Below, piece by piece: positions 60,901 through 64,000 of a stretch of DNA of 64,000 nucleotides. Position numbers and translations under genes: made by a program. The stretch covers positions 20,407,936 to 20,471,935 of the forward strand of contig CAIIXF020000006.1 in NCBI GenBank assembly GCA_903813345.2. The letters are read 5' to 3'. A model generated the notes under the pieces. The model searched no databases, was not told where the DNA came from, and saw only the letters and a program-made list of their open reading frames with translations. Position 1 is the first letter of the stretch; every line of letters begins with the position of its first letter. This stretch comes from Owenia fusiformis. Lineage: Eukaryota; Annelida; Polychaeta; Sabellida; Oweniidae.

Positions 60901-63159
60901 GGAATAGTATGTAATAAATAAAGTTACTGTATCTGCCTTAAATTTGGAACATGGGAATACTTTCTACCGCATATGCCTGTGGGGTCCCGAGAAAACAAAA
61001 ATAATGGGAGTAAGAGGTGATACTATAAGTTATTCAATGATTCGAGTGAAATACAGAAAATATTCTTCCCGAGAAGGTCGTATTTCACGATGCGCTAGCA
61101 GAGTGAAATACAGACGTTCAAAGGAAGAATATTTTCTGTATTTCACGAGAAATCATTGAATAACATTTTTATTCCATGATTACTCAGATAAAACCCCTAA
61201 ATCAAGTCCATTCCCTTGTCTTGGGACCGGAGAAACAGATCAACCTTCTCACCTCAAAAATATTTTACATCGATATTCCTTCAAAATCTTTTCGGCCTTG
61301 TTGTTTTGCTGTATTATACGATACGTTTGATTTTCTTCAACATTTTTCTTCAATTTCATCAGCTGGAACAGTGTAACGAAACGTTTTTTCGACTTTCGTT
61401 TGCCATATTGGATTTTTACTAGTTAATGAAAACAATGTGCATGCTTCATACTGATTTTTTTATAATTACAGATGAGTGTTTTTATCCTAAAATAATAAAT
61501 TGTGGTGATCACCGTATCATTTCCTGATATTCAAATTAGATATTTCTAGCAAAATGCAAATATAAGCATGCGTTGGTGTAAACAGATCGCCATTGATTTT
61601 TTCAATAATAGTCATATCCTGGATGGAAATCTGGGGCGTTGGGATACTGGACCGTATCCCAACGCTGACGTCATTTTCACTCTGTTTTCAATGCTAAGTG
61701 GAAAGTGCGTATAAATACAGGATATATTTAAGTCACATGGACCAATCAGATTGCAGGGAATTTCACCATCATGGAATAATATCAGTTATCACACGTTTCA
61801 GCATGTAATACTGTATCATCCACGAAAGCGAAGCTTGAGTGGTGATACATTGTTACCCGAGTGGAATATTTCATGTATTACATAAGCTGAAACGTGTGAT
61901 GACGATTTTATCACATGTCTAGGAATTTGAGGCATTTTGATTTGGTCAGTTATGATTGTTTTCAGTACTCTGTACTCCTGGTAACTATTATAATTTTTAA
62001 TTTCGCTTTGAAACAATATGACGTCATACCGTTGTATTCGTACTTTTTTTGTGAAATAGTATGACGTCATATTGTTTTCCTTAGCTTGAAGTGATATAAT
62101 CAGTGTGATGTCACATCGTTGCTATTGACTCAGCTCACCGTATCACATGAAAATTATGTGATATGGAATATACATCATCACAATTGACCAATCAAAATGC
62201 GTAGACACTCCTAATCATGTGATAAACACCATAACCTACCTGTAACAAATTGACAATGAACAGTAGAGAATCAAGTTTACTTACTATTCACTGAAGAACT
62301 TATTTGTGTTGACTTTAGGATTTTCATCTTTGTGGTCAAGCAGCTGAGCAACAGCATCTTCTAAGTAAGCAAGTAACTGGTGTCTTTCTGTAAACATATA
62401 AATCTACATTGAAGTTTATAATTTTCTTTGCAACATTTGATATCCCTAAAAGCCAATAGAAAGTTACAAGCATAGTAACAACTACAGGTAGGTGTTAACC
62501 CCTTTGTTGCGACACATCCTTAAAACTGCTTAATTGAAAGATGCCTCATAGAGTCGCATATTTTTTCTCCATATTCTAGTGATGTTTCAGGCAATTTACA
62601 AATAATTTGTGATTCAATGTCTAAAATCATGGGCTGAGTATTTTCACGTGATTTCAGCATATCTTGAATTTGATTGGACCATATTTTCAAAAGATAGATG
62701 TCGCTGTTATTTATTTATTTATGTTTATTTTATCCACCAGAATTGGTGTGTTTACATGTGTTATATAAAATCATGAGCCCATGATAAAATATTACATTAC
62801 ATAAGGGGTTGAAATTATTATGTTACATACAATAATAAAAACAACTAAAATGTTTATTTACAACCAATCCCTGGTGTTGACGGACGTCAGGCTACCGCGT
62901 TGACGCCGTCAAGTTACTACTATCTGTTACATACAATAAGAAAGAAAAAATTGTTCCATAAGAAACCATAACATCTTCATTTATACCTGTATTTAAACTG
63001 AACAAGATGAAATAAACATTCATTCCAAACATTAGTTTATGCATACATTAGGCCTATAAGGCTTTGCATTTTCAACTTGACAGTTCAAGAGTTTGCAAAT
63101 TTTATCACTCACTCACCTAGATATTTCTCAGCGGATATTGCAAACCTTTCTTCGTCCAT
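24699..63159 (-). CDS. CSTPP1: CSTPP1 (C11orf49) orthologue, centriolar satellite-associated tubulin polyglutamylase complex regulator
   Basis: Coding exons on the minus strand: 63159-63117, 62387-62285, 47891-47761, 47438-47354, 47012-46927, 46001-45764, 44864-44755, 44028-43968, (one not found), 29304-29250, 24906-24699. All junctions are GT-AG and the phases chain exactly through exon 8 (857 nt) and again from exon 10 to 11. The product starts MDEERFAISAEKYLERHQLL and contains blocks that I recognise from vertebrate C11orf49: LEDAVAQLL, FREYSYIAATAHNR, HIGKKGDLLNIREYHSLV, LLDDAMECLISFSDF and RVTFYGFLMTLAKS. The C-terminus is basic and then acidic (SSSSE plus eight Asp, SDTN). In vertebrates the protein sits at centriolar satellites and regulates the tubulin polyglutamylase complex; that role is carried over by homology. 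Introns are large, and intron 2 (14.4 kb) hosts two genes on the other strand. At least 370 residues, against about 331 in human. Confidence 0.93.
24907..29249 (-). other. CSTPP1 last intron
   Basis: 4.3 kb, AT-rich. It contains a dispersed GGCCCATAGCCAGGG repeat (26925-27095). It also contains short direct repeats at 28207-28263 and 28352-28412 (CTTGAATTCTTAGAAAAACA), with a related word TTTAATTCAACTTAATGTTA at 27595 and 28320. An alternating TA/CA tract lies at 28700-28780. No other exon was recognised. Confidence 0.6.
26925..27095. repeat. Dispersed repeat, GGCCCATAGCCAGGG family, copy 1
   Basis: Begins CAGGCCCATAGCCAGGGGGA and ends near AAATCTTGGCTGCAGGCC, with CTTTCAAAACCATTCTGAGCA and CCCTTGGCAAAAG internally. 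The same order appears at 55245-55428 and, inverted and diverged, at 48070-48212. The two ends (GGCCCATAGCCAGG / CTTGGCTGCAGGCC) are inverted repeats, typical of a MITE. Confidence 0.6.
29250..29304 (-). CDS. CSTPP1: CSTPP1 penultimate coding exon (55 bp)
   Basis: Acceptor CCTCTCTTAG, donor GTAAGA. It reads QLPASRLILDTPDGELT with one split codon at each end. The exit phase matches the last exon exactly. The entry phase (needs one upstream base) does not fit the exit of exon 8 (two bases), which is why one more exon must lie between them. Confidence 0.75.
33337..33663. repeat. MITE-like inverted repeat with TTCGCG-rich interior
   Basis: The left end TGTACTGTACTCCCGATATT and right end CCGGTAGTACAGTA are inverted copies. 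The interior carries paired words on opposite strands such as TTTTCGCGATTG and TCGCGAATATCGCC, and AATTTAATGGCCGCAAAATT. No target duplication is obvious. Confidence 0.4.
33790..34207 (+). repeat. Tandem duplication, about 200-bp unit
   Basis: TATGATTTTTTGGAATTCCA plus GTAATACTATTA occurs near 33790 and again near 33991. Each is followed by ACTTATACAGTAA, CTGTCTTATCCAAATGCCACC, CATTCAGAT and a TAATGCATTTTCACT block. The second copy has a small internal duplication (CACCATGACCAGTTAAAA). Confidence 0.7.
35558..35782. mobile_element. 225-bp MITE enclosing one unit of the 21.7-kb satellite
   Basis: Terminal inverted repeats of about 48 bp: left CCTGGGTCACATTTGCT...ATCGGCCGGGGCCTGG, right CCAGGCGCTGGCCGAT...AGCAAACATGACCCAGG. 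An inner inverted pair follows (AGTATTTTGTTCAAAA and TTTTGAACAAAATACT). The core (about 35645-35712: AACTCCTGAGAACTTGTACA, GGTCAATTTGAAGCAAATTG) is a diverged single copy of the unit tandemly repeated at 21720-23220. Confidence 0.7.
35783..36378 (-). other. CSTPP1 intron sequence between MITE and nested elements
   Basis: Contains C-rich and G-rich runs at 35968-36000 that form an imperfect hairpin. Nothing coding is recognised. Confidence 0.4.
36424..37203. mobile_element. 780-bp DNA transposon insertion with matching empty site
   Basis: Ends are CAGAGATCACGGTAG and CTATCGTGATCTCTG. CAAATTG flanks both sides (36417-36423, 37204-37210); it is a 7-bp duplication, or 5 bp if the TIR is drawn one base wider on each side. 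The inverted right arm (near 43190) has a single CAAATTG in the same context, an empty site. CAGAG ends suggest hAT affinity, but the duplication is shorter than the usual 8 bp. The minus strand carries a 91-codon frame (36970-36695) of unknown family, followed by GTAAGT. Confidence 0.75.
37308..39003. mobile_element. 1.7-kb element: terminal inverted repeats around a 345-bp tandem core
   Basis: Ends are CTCACATGGTGA (37308-37319) and TCACCATGTGAG (38992-39003). The core has about four and a half units of about 345 bp, whose GAGACAGATGGACAAATC landmark recurs near 37403, 37747, 38089 and 38437. Each unit has TGAATTTCGCGAGACAAAAA, GCGAGCTTTTGAACCAGGAG and ATCGACAGAGGTTTTAA. A GACGGACGGACAGACGG microsatellite (38918-38972) sits just inside the right end. 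The corresponding point of the inverted right arm (about 43087) lacks the element. No coding capacity. The plan (TIR, tandem core, G/C-rich simple tract by the right end) matches the element at 21676-23373. Confidence 0.7.
38918..38972 (+). repeat. GACGGACA microsatellite
   Basis: Pure GACGGACG/GACAGACG repeats of about 55 bp at the right end of the 1.7-kb element. On the minus strand it produces a run of SVRPSVRPSV residues that is not a protein. Confidence 0.9.
40858..42098 (+). pseudogene. Decayed transposon-encoded protein (HAFTGC-motif family)
   Basis: Open pieces in different frames follow the order of a protein repeatedly seen in invertebrate mobile elements: CEALPALHAFTGCNTVSALV (about 40929-40988), then after a frameshift DTFKELGLSADIND (about 41046-41087). 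After the inserted MITE come LPPPCQNSPC (about 41860-41889) and finally WVTTDILPQEIVDILTPGEE ending in TGA at about 42098. Family members carry an ALHAFTGCDT-type motif and a later LPPCQDSL block; this is from memory of such proteins and the biochemical function is not known to me. Multiple frameshifts and stops show it is dead. Confidence 0.5.
41117..41745. mobile_element. MITE inserted in the transposon pseudogene
   Basis: Inverted arms of about 190 bp: left TGTTTCATATGTATGCACC, TGTAGCTTTGCCACCCTATC, ATATCATTTTGTTCCTTATG; right the inverse order near 41741-41570 (GGTGCATACATATGAAACAC, GATACGGTGGCAATGCTACA). The centre (41320-41560) is unique. Confidence 0.65.
43244..43967 (-). other. CSTPP1 intron sequence with short tandem repeats
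   Basis: 43421-43560 holds about five copies of a 28-30-bp unit (AAAAAGCAGATTTGTTTGCCCATGAGAAT). 43789-43893 holds copies of AGAACATGTTACTACGCAGCA. The associated 106- and 61-codon frames come from these repeats. Confidence 0.6.
43968..44028 (-). CDS. CSTPP1: CSTPP1 coding exon 8 (61 bp)
   Basis: Acceptor TTTCGTTCCAATAG, donor GTAAGTGTG. It encodes KLPGSSDLLREPDLQQSPR with split codons at both ends. Upstream phase agrees with exon 7 and the LP..DL..P spacing resembles the same region of the human protein. It exits in phase 2. Confidence 0.7.
44590..44725. repeat. Dispersed repeat with GATCGCACCCCCCTGACTGAAA copies
   Basis: Two copies of a C-rich block followed by GACTGAAAACCGAA or GACTGAAACTGGCA, preceded by GGCGTAACCAGGGGGG. 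Related to 2915-3000. It lies just downstream of exon 7 within the intron. Confidence 0.5.
44755..44864 (-). CDS. CSTPP1: CSTPP1 coding exon 7
   Basis: Acceptor CTTTCAG, donor GTAAGT. Encodes CPSVDILRDLLWNEERVTFY and then GFLMTLAKSESLNENI. The RVTFYGFLM block is one of the strongest matches to vertebrate C11orf49 (RLTFYGFLM). Confidence 0.92.
45273..45505 (+). promoter_or_regulatory. Candidate plus-strand promoter and first exon within CSTPP1 intron 6
   Basis: CCAAT at 45273, ATTGG at 45336, a TGATGTCA motif near 45360 and TATAAAG at 45381 precede a stretch ending ACGAATGCAAAGG at 45505, directly before GTAAGT. The ATG at 45497 opens three codons (MQR) that exit in phase 0. Exon 2 of the first hydrolase gene (acceptor 49371) is open in phase 0 from its first base, so a spliced product adding MQRNFAN ahead of MLRL would stay in frame. 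This is inference. Confidence 0.35.
45764..46001 (-). CDS. CSTPP1: CSTPP1 coding exon 6
   Basis: Acceptor ATTTTTCAG, donor GTGGGT. It opens with EFIEKCREIFKSIEQ, continues through a low-complexity Ser/Asn/Gly linker (PSSNQSSPPLQNGAAG) and ends with DAMQFFRALVPLCASFEK. The linker matches the variable region of the human protein in position. Confidence 0.9.
46050..46511. mobile_element. 462-bp hAT-type element with perfect 8-bp target duplication
   Basis: The left end TAGGGGTGAGACGAGTCGA and the right end ending CATCTCACCCCTA are inverted copies. ATTATAAC flanks both sides (46042-46049, 46512-46519). An 8-bp duplication with TAGGGGTG-type ends is characteristic of hAT transposons. The interior is rich in GATTCGA/TCGAGTC words and contains no transposase, so the element is non-autonomous. 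It lies in CSTPP1 intron 5. Confidence 0.85.
46927..47012 (-). CDS. CSTPP1: CSTPP1 coding exon 5
   Basis: Acceptor CTTTACAG, donor GTTCGT. Encodes IILLDDAMECLISFSDFLYT followed by FQLQFYYE, nearly colinear with the human DDAMDCLMSFSDFLFAFQIQFYY region. Confidence 0.94.
47354..47438 (-). CDS. CSTPP1: CSTPP1 coding exon 4
   Basis: Acceptor CGTTTTCAG, donor GTAAGA. Encodes LLNIREYHSLVSLLCGDFPV then DILHKTA. The split Asp codon with exon 3 restores the GDLL..EYH motif. Confidence 0.93.
47761..47891 (-). CDS. CSTPP1: CSTPP1 coding exon 3
   Basis: Acceptor TATTTCCAG, donor GTATAT. Encodes FTSVKEGNHTLFREYSYIAA then TAHNRACFVRTFWKCFRHIG, the most conserved block of the family. Confidence 0.95.
48070..48212. 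repeat. Dispersed repeat, GGCCCATAGCCAGGG family, diverged inverted copy
   Basis: Read on the minus strand it contains TTGGCCAAAAATTCTTTCAA, AATCATGCAG, CATTCTGAGCATGTTTCAAG, GATTTTGGCC, CCCCCTTGGCGAATCCTGGG, the same word order as at 55245-55428. Confidence 0.5.
48465..48537 (+). other. Candidate 5' untranslated exon of hydrolase gene 1
   Basis: A segment ending TTTCGTCAAG before GTAGGT, with the region upstream (CCTTGTGAATTGAACATGTGGCATTCC) resembling that of gene 2 (CCCTTGTGAAATAAACACATGTCATTCAC at about 53970). It contains ATGs (48497, 48503), but their frame ends shortly after joining the next exon, so it would act as an upstream ORF, not the protein start. The 5' boundary is unknown. 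Confidence 0.35.
48836..49295. mobile_element. Inverted-repeat element in intron 1 of hydrolase gene 1
   Basis: Subterminal inverted pair CTATACCAAGTAGAGTTT (about 48990) and AAACTCTACTTGGCATAGG (about 49272). A T-rich tract lies between. The part at 49165-49260 (AGATATGGCGGGAGATATGG, then AGGTTCAGGATATGGAAACC) is almost identical to 12440-12510. A related element occupies the same intron of gene 2 (54298-54795). Confidence 0.6.
49384..53310 (+). CDS. Pectinacetylesterase/NOTUM-family hydrolase, copy 1 (377 aa)
   Basis: Coding exons 49384-49555, 49920-50074, 50507-50589, 51786-52006, 52402-52593 and 53000-53310; all GT-AG, phases 1,0,2,1,1, total 1134 nt. Start ATG 49384 is chosen because it opens a hydrophobic leader MLRLVIGVALIGCVVSVIMS, a signal peptide or anchor; the exon is open upstream of it too. 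Family marks in order: GGGLCIDD (about 58-65), VPYCSSD (about 112-118), HFRGYTI, the nucleophile motif GGSAGGMG with Ser166, HCD, VKCIPDSG, YKFDSFFA with probable acid Asp270, and PSCWGH with probable base His322. This is an alpha/beta-hydrolase of the pectinacetylesterase (PF03283-type) family. NOTUM members deacylate Wnt in the secretory/extracellular space; the substrate here is unknown. FRG..I, HCD and VKC..DSG resemble plant-type members more than NOTUM. Many Cys suggest disulfides. AATAAA at 53414. Confidence 0.93.
50836..51115. mobile_element. Inverted-repeat element in intron 4 of hydrolase gene 1
   Basis: Arms of about 125 bp: the left runs ACTCACACAGTCCTCAGTTT, CGACCTCACTGACTATGTTC, CTTCCACCTGAACCACGTTC, CTTTAGTC. 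The right is its inverse (GACTAAAGAACATTGTGAGA, ACATGGTTCGAGTGGAAGGA, ACGAGGTCGGAACTGTGACC), separated by about 30-60 bp. Transcribed from the plus strand it would form a long hairpin inside the pre-mRNA. The 118-codon frame over it is not a gene. Confidence 0.7.
52621..52720 (-). mobile_element. tRNA-like SINE head or tRNA pseudogene in intron 6
   Basis: Read on the minus strand it has a D-arm/A-box-like GCCCGAGAGGGCTTGAGCGC, a small anticodon-like stem CCTG..CAGG, a long variable region and a B-box-like GGTTGCGAGTTCGAGAT. These resemble a tRNA with a long variable arm (Leu/Ser type). No full acceptor stem closes, so a tRNA-derived SINE fragment is more likely than a working tRNA. Confidence 0.4.
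53311..53960 (+). other. 3' UTR of hydrolase gene 1 and spacer to gene 2
   Basis: AATAAA at 53414-53419 is the likely poly(A) signal, about 100 bp after the stop. The rest of the 600-bp spacer to the gene 2 upstream exon has no other feature I recognise. Confidence 0.55.
53965..54070 (+). other. Candidate 5' untranslated exon of hydrolase gene 2
   Basis: Homologous in position and sequence to 48465-48537 of gene 1, ending at a GTAAGT donor after CGTGCAATTG. It contains ATGGCCATT (about 54022), whose frame does not continue into the hydrolase frame. The transcription start is not determinable. Confidence 0.35.
54298..54795. mobile_element. Inverted-repeat element in intron 1 of hydrolase gene 2
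   Basis: Shares TTATGTACTGGGAGG, GAGGGACC..GGGACC and CATAACTG words with the element at 48836-49295. It has its own inverted pair GTATCTCATACTTGAGTGG / CCGCTCAAGTATGAGATAC. It occupies the equivalent intron of the paralogue but is strongly diverged inside. Confidence 0.55.
55031..60771 (+). CDS. Pectinacetylesterase/NOTUM-family hydrolase, copy 2 (375 aa)
   Basis: Coding exons 55031-55202, 55599-55753, 55909-55988, 56410-56630, 59896-60087 and 60464-60771, total 1128 nt. Exon lengths equal those of copy 1 except one codon less in exon 3 and one at the C-terminus. It begins MLKLVIGIALVGCVVSVIMS, a hydrophobic leader. The same landmarks are present: GGGLCIDD, VPYCSSDIY, HFRGYQI, GGSAGGMG with Ser165, HCDEW, VKCIPDSG, YKFDSFFA with Asp269, PSCWGH with His321. 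All three proposed catalytic residues are intact, so both copies look functional. Exons 4 and 5 are separated by 3.3 kb, mostly the foldback element at 56841-59836. AATAAA at 60809 and again near 60914. Copy 1 lies 1.7 kb upstream in the same direction, indicating tandem duplication. Substrate unknown. Confidence 0.93.
55245..55428. repeat. Dispersed repeat, GGCCCATAGCCAGGG family, copy in gene 2 intron
   Basis: Begins AGGCCCATAGCCAGGGCCCA and ends AAATCCTGGCTACGGGCC; the ends are inverted repeats. The middle carries ATCTTTCAAAATCATGCAG and CACCATTATGAGCAC, shared with 26925-27095. Confidence 0.65.
56879..57790 (+). repeat. 42-bp tandem array, left arm of the foldback element
   Basis: The unit is GACCCTGTTATAAAACTAA plus GACCCCCCACGTTATAAAACTAA (42 bp), about 21 copies with few variants. 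It is the inverse of the array at 59117-59800. Half-unit slippages appear near 57140 and 57600. Confidence 0.95.
57880..58130 (+). repeat. 76-bp tandem repeat in the left arm
   Basis: About three copies of GGTAGTCTTGCTTCTGGTCC, TTGTGTTCCCTTCTAATATA, CAGATTCTCCCCACTAACAT, AAAGATTCTACA. The first part is the inverse of 59050-59095. The stop-free frames here on both strands are repeat artefacts. Confidence 0.9.
58186..58760. repeat. Inner palindrome of the foldback element
   Basis: TGCTGAACTTATTTTAGTTG, GAATTCCTAATAGAATTAAG and TGTCCTAGCAAACAATAT on the left have inverse partners on the right (ATTGTTTGCTAGGGCAAAAC, CTTAATTCTATTAGGAATTC). The centre contains repeated (T)GATGTCA words on both strands (for example near 58358, 58431, 58495, 58540, 58560, 58603). 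Confidence 0.75.
58795..58975. repeat. 30-bp tandem repeat in the right arm
   Basis: Five copies of CAGCATAAAATGGGATATCA plus CTTTTTATGC. No partner exists in the left arm, so it arose or was inserted after the arms formed. Confidence 0.9.
59117..59800 (-). repeat. 42-bp tandem array, right arm of the foldback element
   Basis: Inverse of the left-arm array and more homogeneous: about 16 copies, nearly all identical. It reads TCTTAGTTTTATAACAGGG / TCTTAGTTTTATAACGTGGGG. Confidence 0.95.
61029..61164. repeat. 136-bp inverted repeat (MITE-like)
   Basis: Left GTTATTCAATGATTCGAGTG, AAATACAGAAAATATTCTTCC; right the inverse (GGAAGAATATTTTCTGTATT, TCACGAGAAATCATTGAATAAC). Stem about 43 bp with a 50-bp loop that itself repeats GTGAAATACAGACG. 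Confidence 0.75.
61636..61665. repeat. Perfect 12-bp-stem hairpin
   Basis: GCGTTGGGATAC, a 6-nt loop (TGGACC), then GTATCCCAACGC. It is GC-richer than its surroundings. Confidence 0.85.
61788..61900. repeat. 113-bp inverted repeat (MITE-like)
   Basis: ATCACACGTTTCAGCATGTAATAC and its inverse GTATTACATAAGCTGAAACGTGTGAT enclose a core with a second paired word (GTATCATCCAC / GTGGTGATAC). Confidence 0.7.
62285..62387 (-). CDS. CSTPP1: CSTPP1 coding exon 2
   Basis: Acceptor TATGTTTACAG, donor GTAAGT. Encodes RHQLLAYLEDAVAQLLDHKD then ENPKVNTNKFFSE. RH..L.YLEDAV.QLL is the conserved N-terminal block of the family. Confidence 0.95.
62388..63116 (-). other. CSTPP1 intron 1
   Basis: 729 bp, no other gene. 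It contains a TTGACGGACGTCAGG..TTGACGCCGTCAA inverted pair near 62878-62915. Confidence 0.6.
63117..63159 (-). CDS. CSTPP1: CSTPP1 first coding exon
   Basis: ATG at 63159-63157, donor GTGAGT after CTAG at 63117. Encodes MDEERFAISAEKYL with a split Glu codon. The start is chosen because it is the ATG that precedes EKYLERH with no other in-frame exon needed; the human protein starts at a similar distance from its RH motif. Confidence 0.85.
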
Positions 63160-63611
63160 TGTCAAGCTGTGCGACTTGATACTAGTCTTTCTAATGAGAC
63201 CATCCTCAACCTAGTGCCAAGTCTAAAATGGGCAGAAATTCGGTTGAAATTACATGGAAACTGTGCAAAAATAATGTTTGTCTGTCTGTGTGTCAAATGG
63301 AGACCCTTCAATATATTGTTTGGTATGAATATGAATATTAATAATATGATATTCCGATTATAAAAAACATAAAAGATATATCATTGTACTCCTAACGTTG
63401 ATGTTTGAGAATTGTTTCACTAATATTGGTTAGATAAATCAAAATATTTAAAATAAACGAAATTTAAAAGATACGAAATAAACTATACATCAAATACTAG
63501 CTCAGTACGTTGTTATTAATGGGAAAAGTTTTGGGAGTTTATTTCGGAGTTTACCTTCACTTTTAGTGCGATTACATACAAATTACCCTATGTAAAGAAG
63601 ATATAAGGACT
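63160..63611. promoter_or_regulatory. Shared divergent 5' region
   Basis: The 452 bp between the CSTPP1 start codon (minus) and the signal-peptide exon (plus) must hold promoters or 5' UTRs for both. I see no clear TATA box in either direction. The 64-codon frame at 63169-63363 is not supported. Confidence 0.35.
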
Positions 63612-63657
63612 ATGAAGACGTTAGCTGTCTTCTTGATGTTCTTTGCAAGCTGCATGG
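63612..63657 (+). CDS. First coding exon of an unidentified secreted protein (partial)
   Basis: ATG at 63612 followed by KTLAVFLMFFASCM and a GTAAGT donor at 63658. The 15 residues form a typical signal-peptide start: a Lys, then a strongly hydrophobic stretch ending in small residues and Cys. Invertebrate secreted-protein genes often place the signal peptide alone in a short first exon. The remainder lies beyond the window, so the family cannot be named. Confidence 0.55.
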
Positions 63658-64000
63658 GTAAGTCATTGTTTGTTTCTCAATTCTAAAATTCACTGTGAAA
63701 AAGTTGGCAAAAAATCATTGCACTCAATGACACTAAAAAGTTGACCCCTTGAAACCAGGTTTCCTTAGAACCATTATAAATGACAGAAGCAATAAAGTAA
63801 TTTTAATGTTATGTTATTAACGATCACGTCATTCACCAATTGACATTGTTCATCGTTCAAATGAAATACAGAAACAGTAGACGAGAACAGCCTCCCGGTA
63901 GCAAAGCCAGCACAGTTTTCATATAGAACTTTCCAAAATCATGGGCTTGCAAATAGCTTGAAAGTCTATGTACCAAATATATTATTTTCCGAACATTAAG
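63658..64000 (+). other. Intron of the partial gene
   Basis: No acceptor followed by an open frame was identified before the end of the window. Confidence 0.4.

Larger units (their letters stand above)
47892..62284 (-). other. CSTPP1: CSTPP1 intron 2, host of two opposite-strand genes
   Basis: The phase of exon 2 (ends TA) and exon 3 (starts T) makes a Tyr codon, so this 14.4-kb span is a single intron. It contains both hydrolase genes on the plus strand, plus several transposon-like inverted repeats. Confidence 0.85.
60772..62284. other. 3' flank of hydrolase gene 2 with several hairpin elements
   Basis: After the gene 2 poly(A) signals, the span up to CSTPP1 exon 2 holds inverted repeats at 61029-61164, 61636-61665 and 61788-61900. 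Around these are many AT-rich words with TGACGTCA-like motifs (61670, 62020, 62062). No exon is seen. Confidence 0.5.

Noticed and set aside
1-64000. CRISPR array, prophage or bacterial operon
   Set aside because: The tandem repeats have no unique spacers of constant length, and the genes have spliceosomal introns; nothing prokaryotic or viral was recognised.

Overview
This is an AT-rich, intron-rich and very repeat-dense animal nuclear sequence. Consensus GT-AG splice sites, long introns, AATAAA poly(A) signals, and nested inverted-repeat transposons and minisatellites all point to a marine invertebrate. The style of the dispersed repeats suggests a deuterostome (echinoderm, hemichordate or amphioxus), but this is a guess; nothing in the window fixes the species. 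There are no prokaryotic operons, rRNA genes or CRISPR arrays. Most long open frames are accidents of tandem repeats that lack stop codons.

Three genes can be reconstructed with confidence. (1) A minus-strand orthologue of CSTPP1 (human C11orf49, a centriolar-satellite regulator of the tubulin polyglutamylase complex) runs from its start codon at 63159 down to its stop at 24699. Ten coding exons have matching splice phases, and one short exon between 43968 and 29304 was not found. (2, 3) Two plus-strand paralogues of the pectinacetylesterase/NOTUM hydrolase family lie in tandem (coding 49384-53310 and 55031-60771). Each has six coding exons with identical phases, giving 377 and 375 residues. 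Both lie inside CSTPP1 intron 2 on the opposite strand. At the right edge, a plus-strand signal-peptide exon (63612-63657) begins a fourth gene, divergent from CSTPP1. A small spliced gene-like unit (14337-15469) sits inside a 4.2-kb inverted-repeat element.

Layout: 1-11.9 kb is gene-free and dominated by minisatellites (46/76 bp, 56 bp, 44 bp) and MITE-like elements. 11.9-16.1 kb is the inverted-repeat element with the small spliced gene. 16.1-24.7 kb is non-coding and holds a 1.7-kb element built round about ten 135-150-bp tandem units. 24.7-47.9 kb carries CSTPP1 exons 3-11. Its long intron between the exons at 29.3 and 44.0 kb contains a nested transposon graveyard (36.4-43.2 kb), in which one inverted-repeat arm preserves the empty sites of insertions in the other. 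48.0-60.8 kb holds the two hydrolase genes. The second is split by a 3.0-kb foldback element with a 10-bp target duplication. 60.8-64 kb has further hairpin elements, CSTPP1 exons 2 and 1, and the divergent signal-peptide exon.

CSTPP1 is a cytoplasmic cilium/centrosome protein, whereas the nested pair are predicted secretory-pathway hydrolases. Their shared location is therefore a gene-in-intron arrangement, not evidence of a common pathway.
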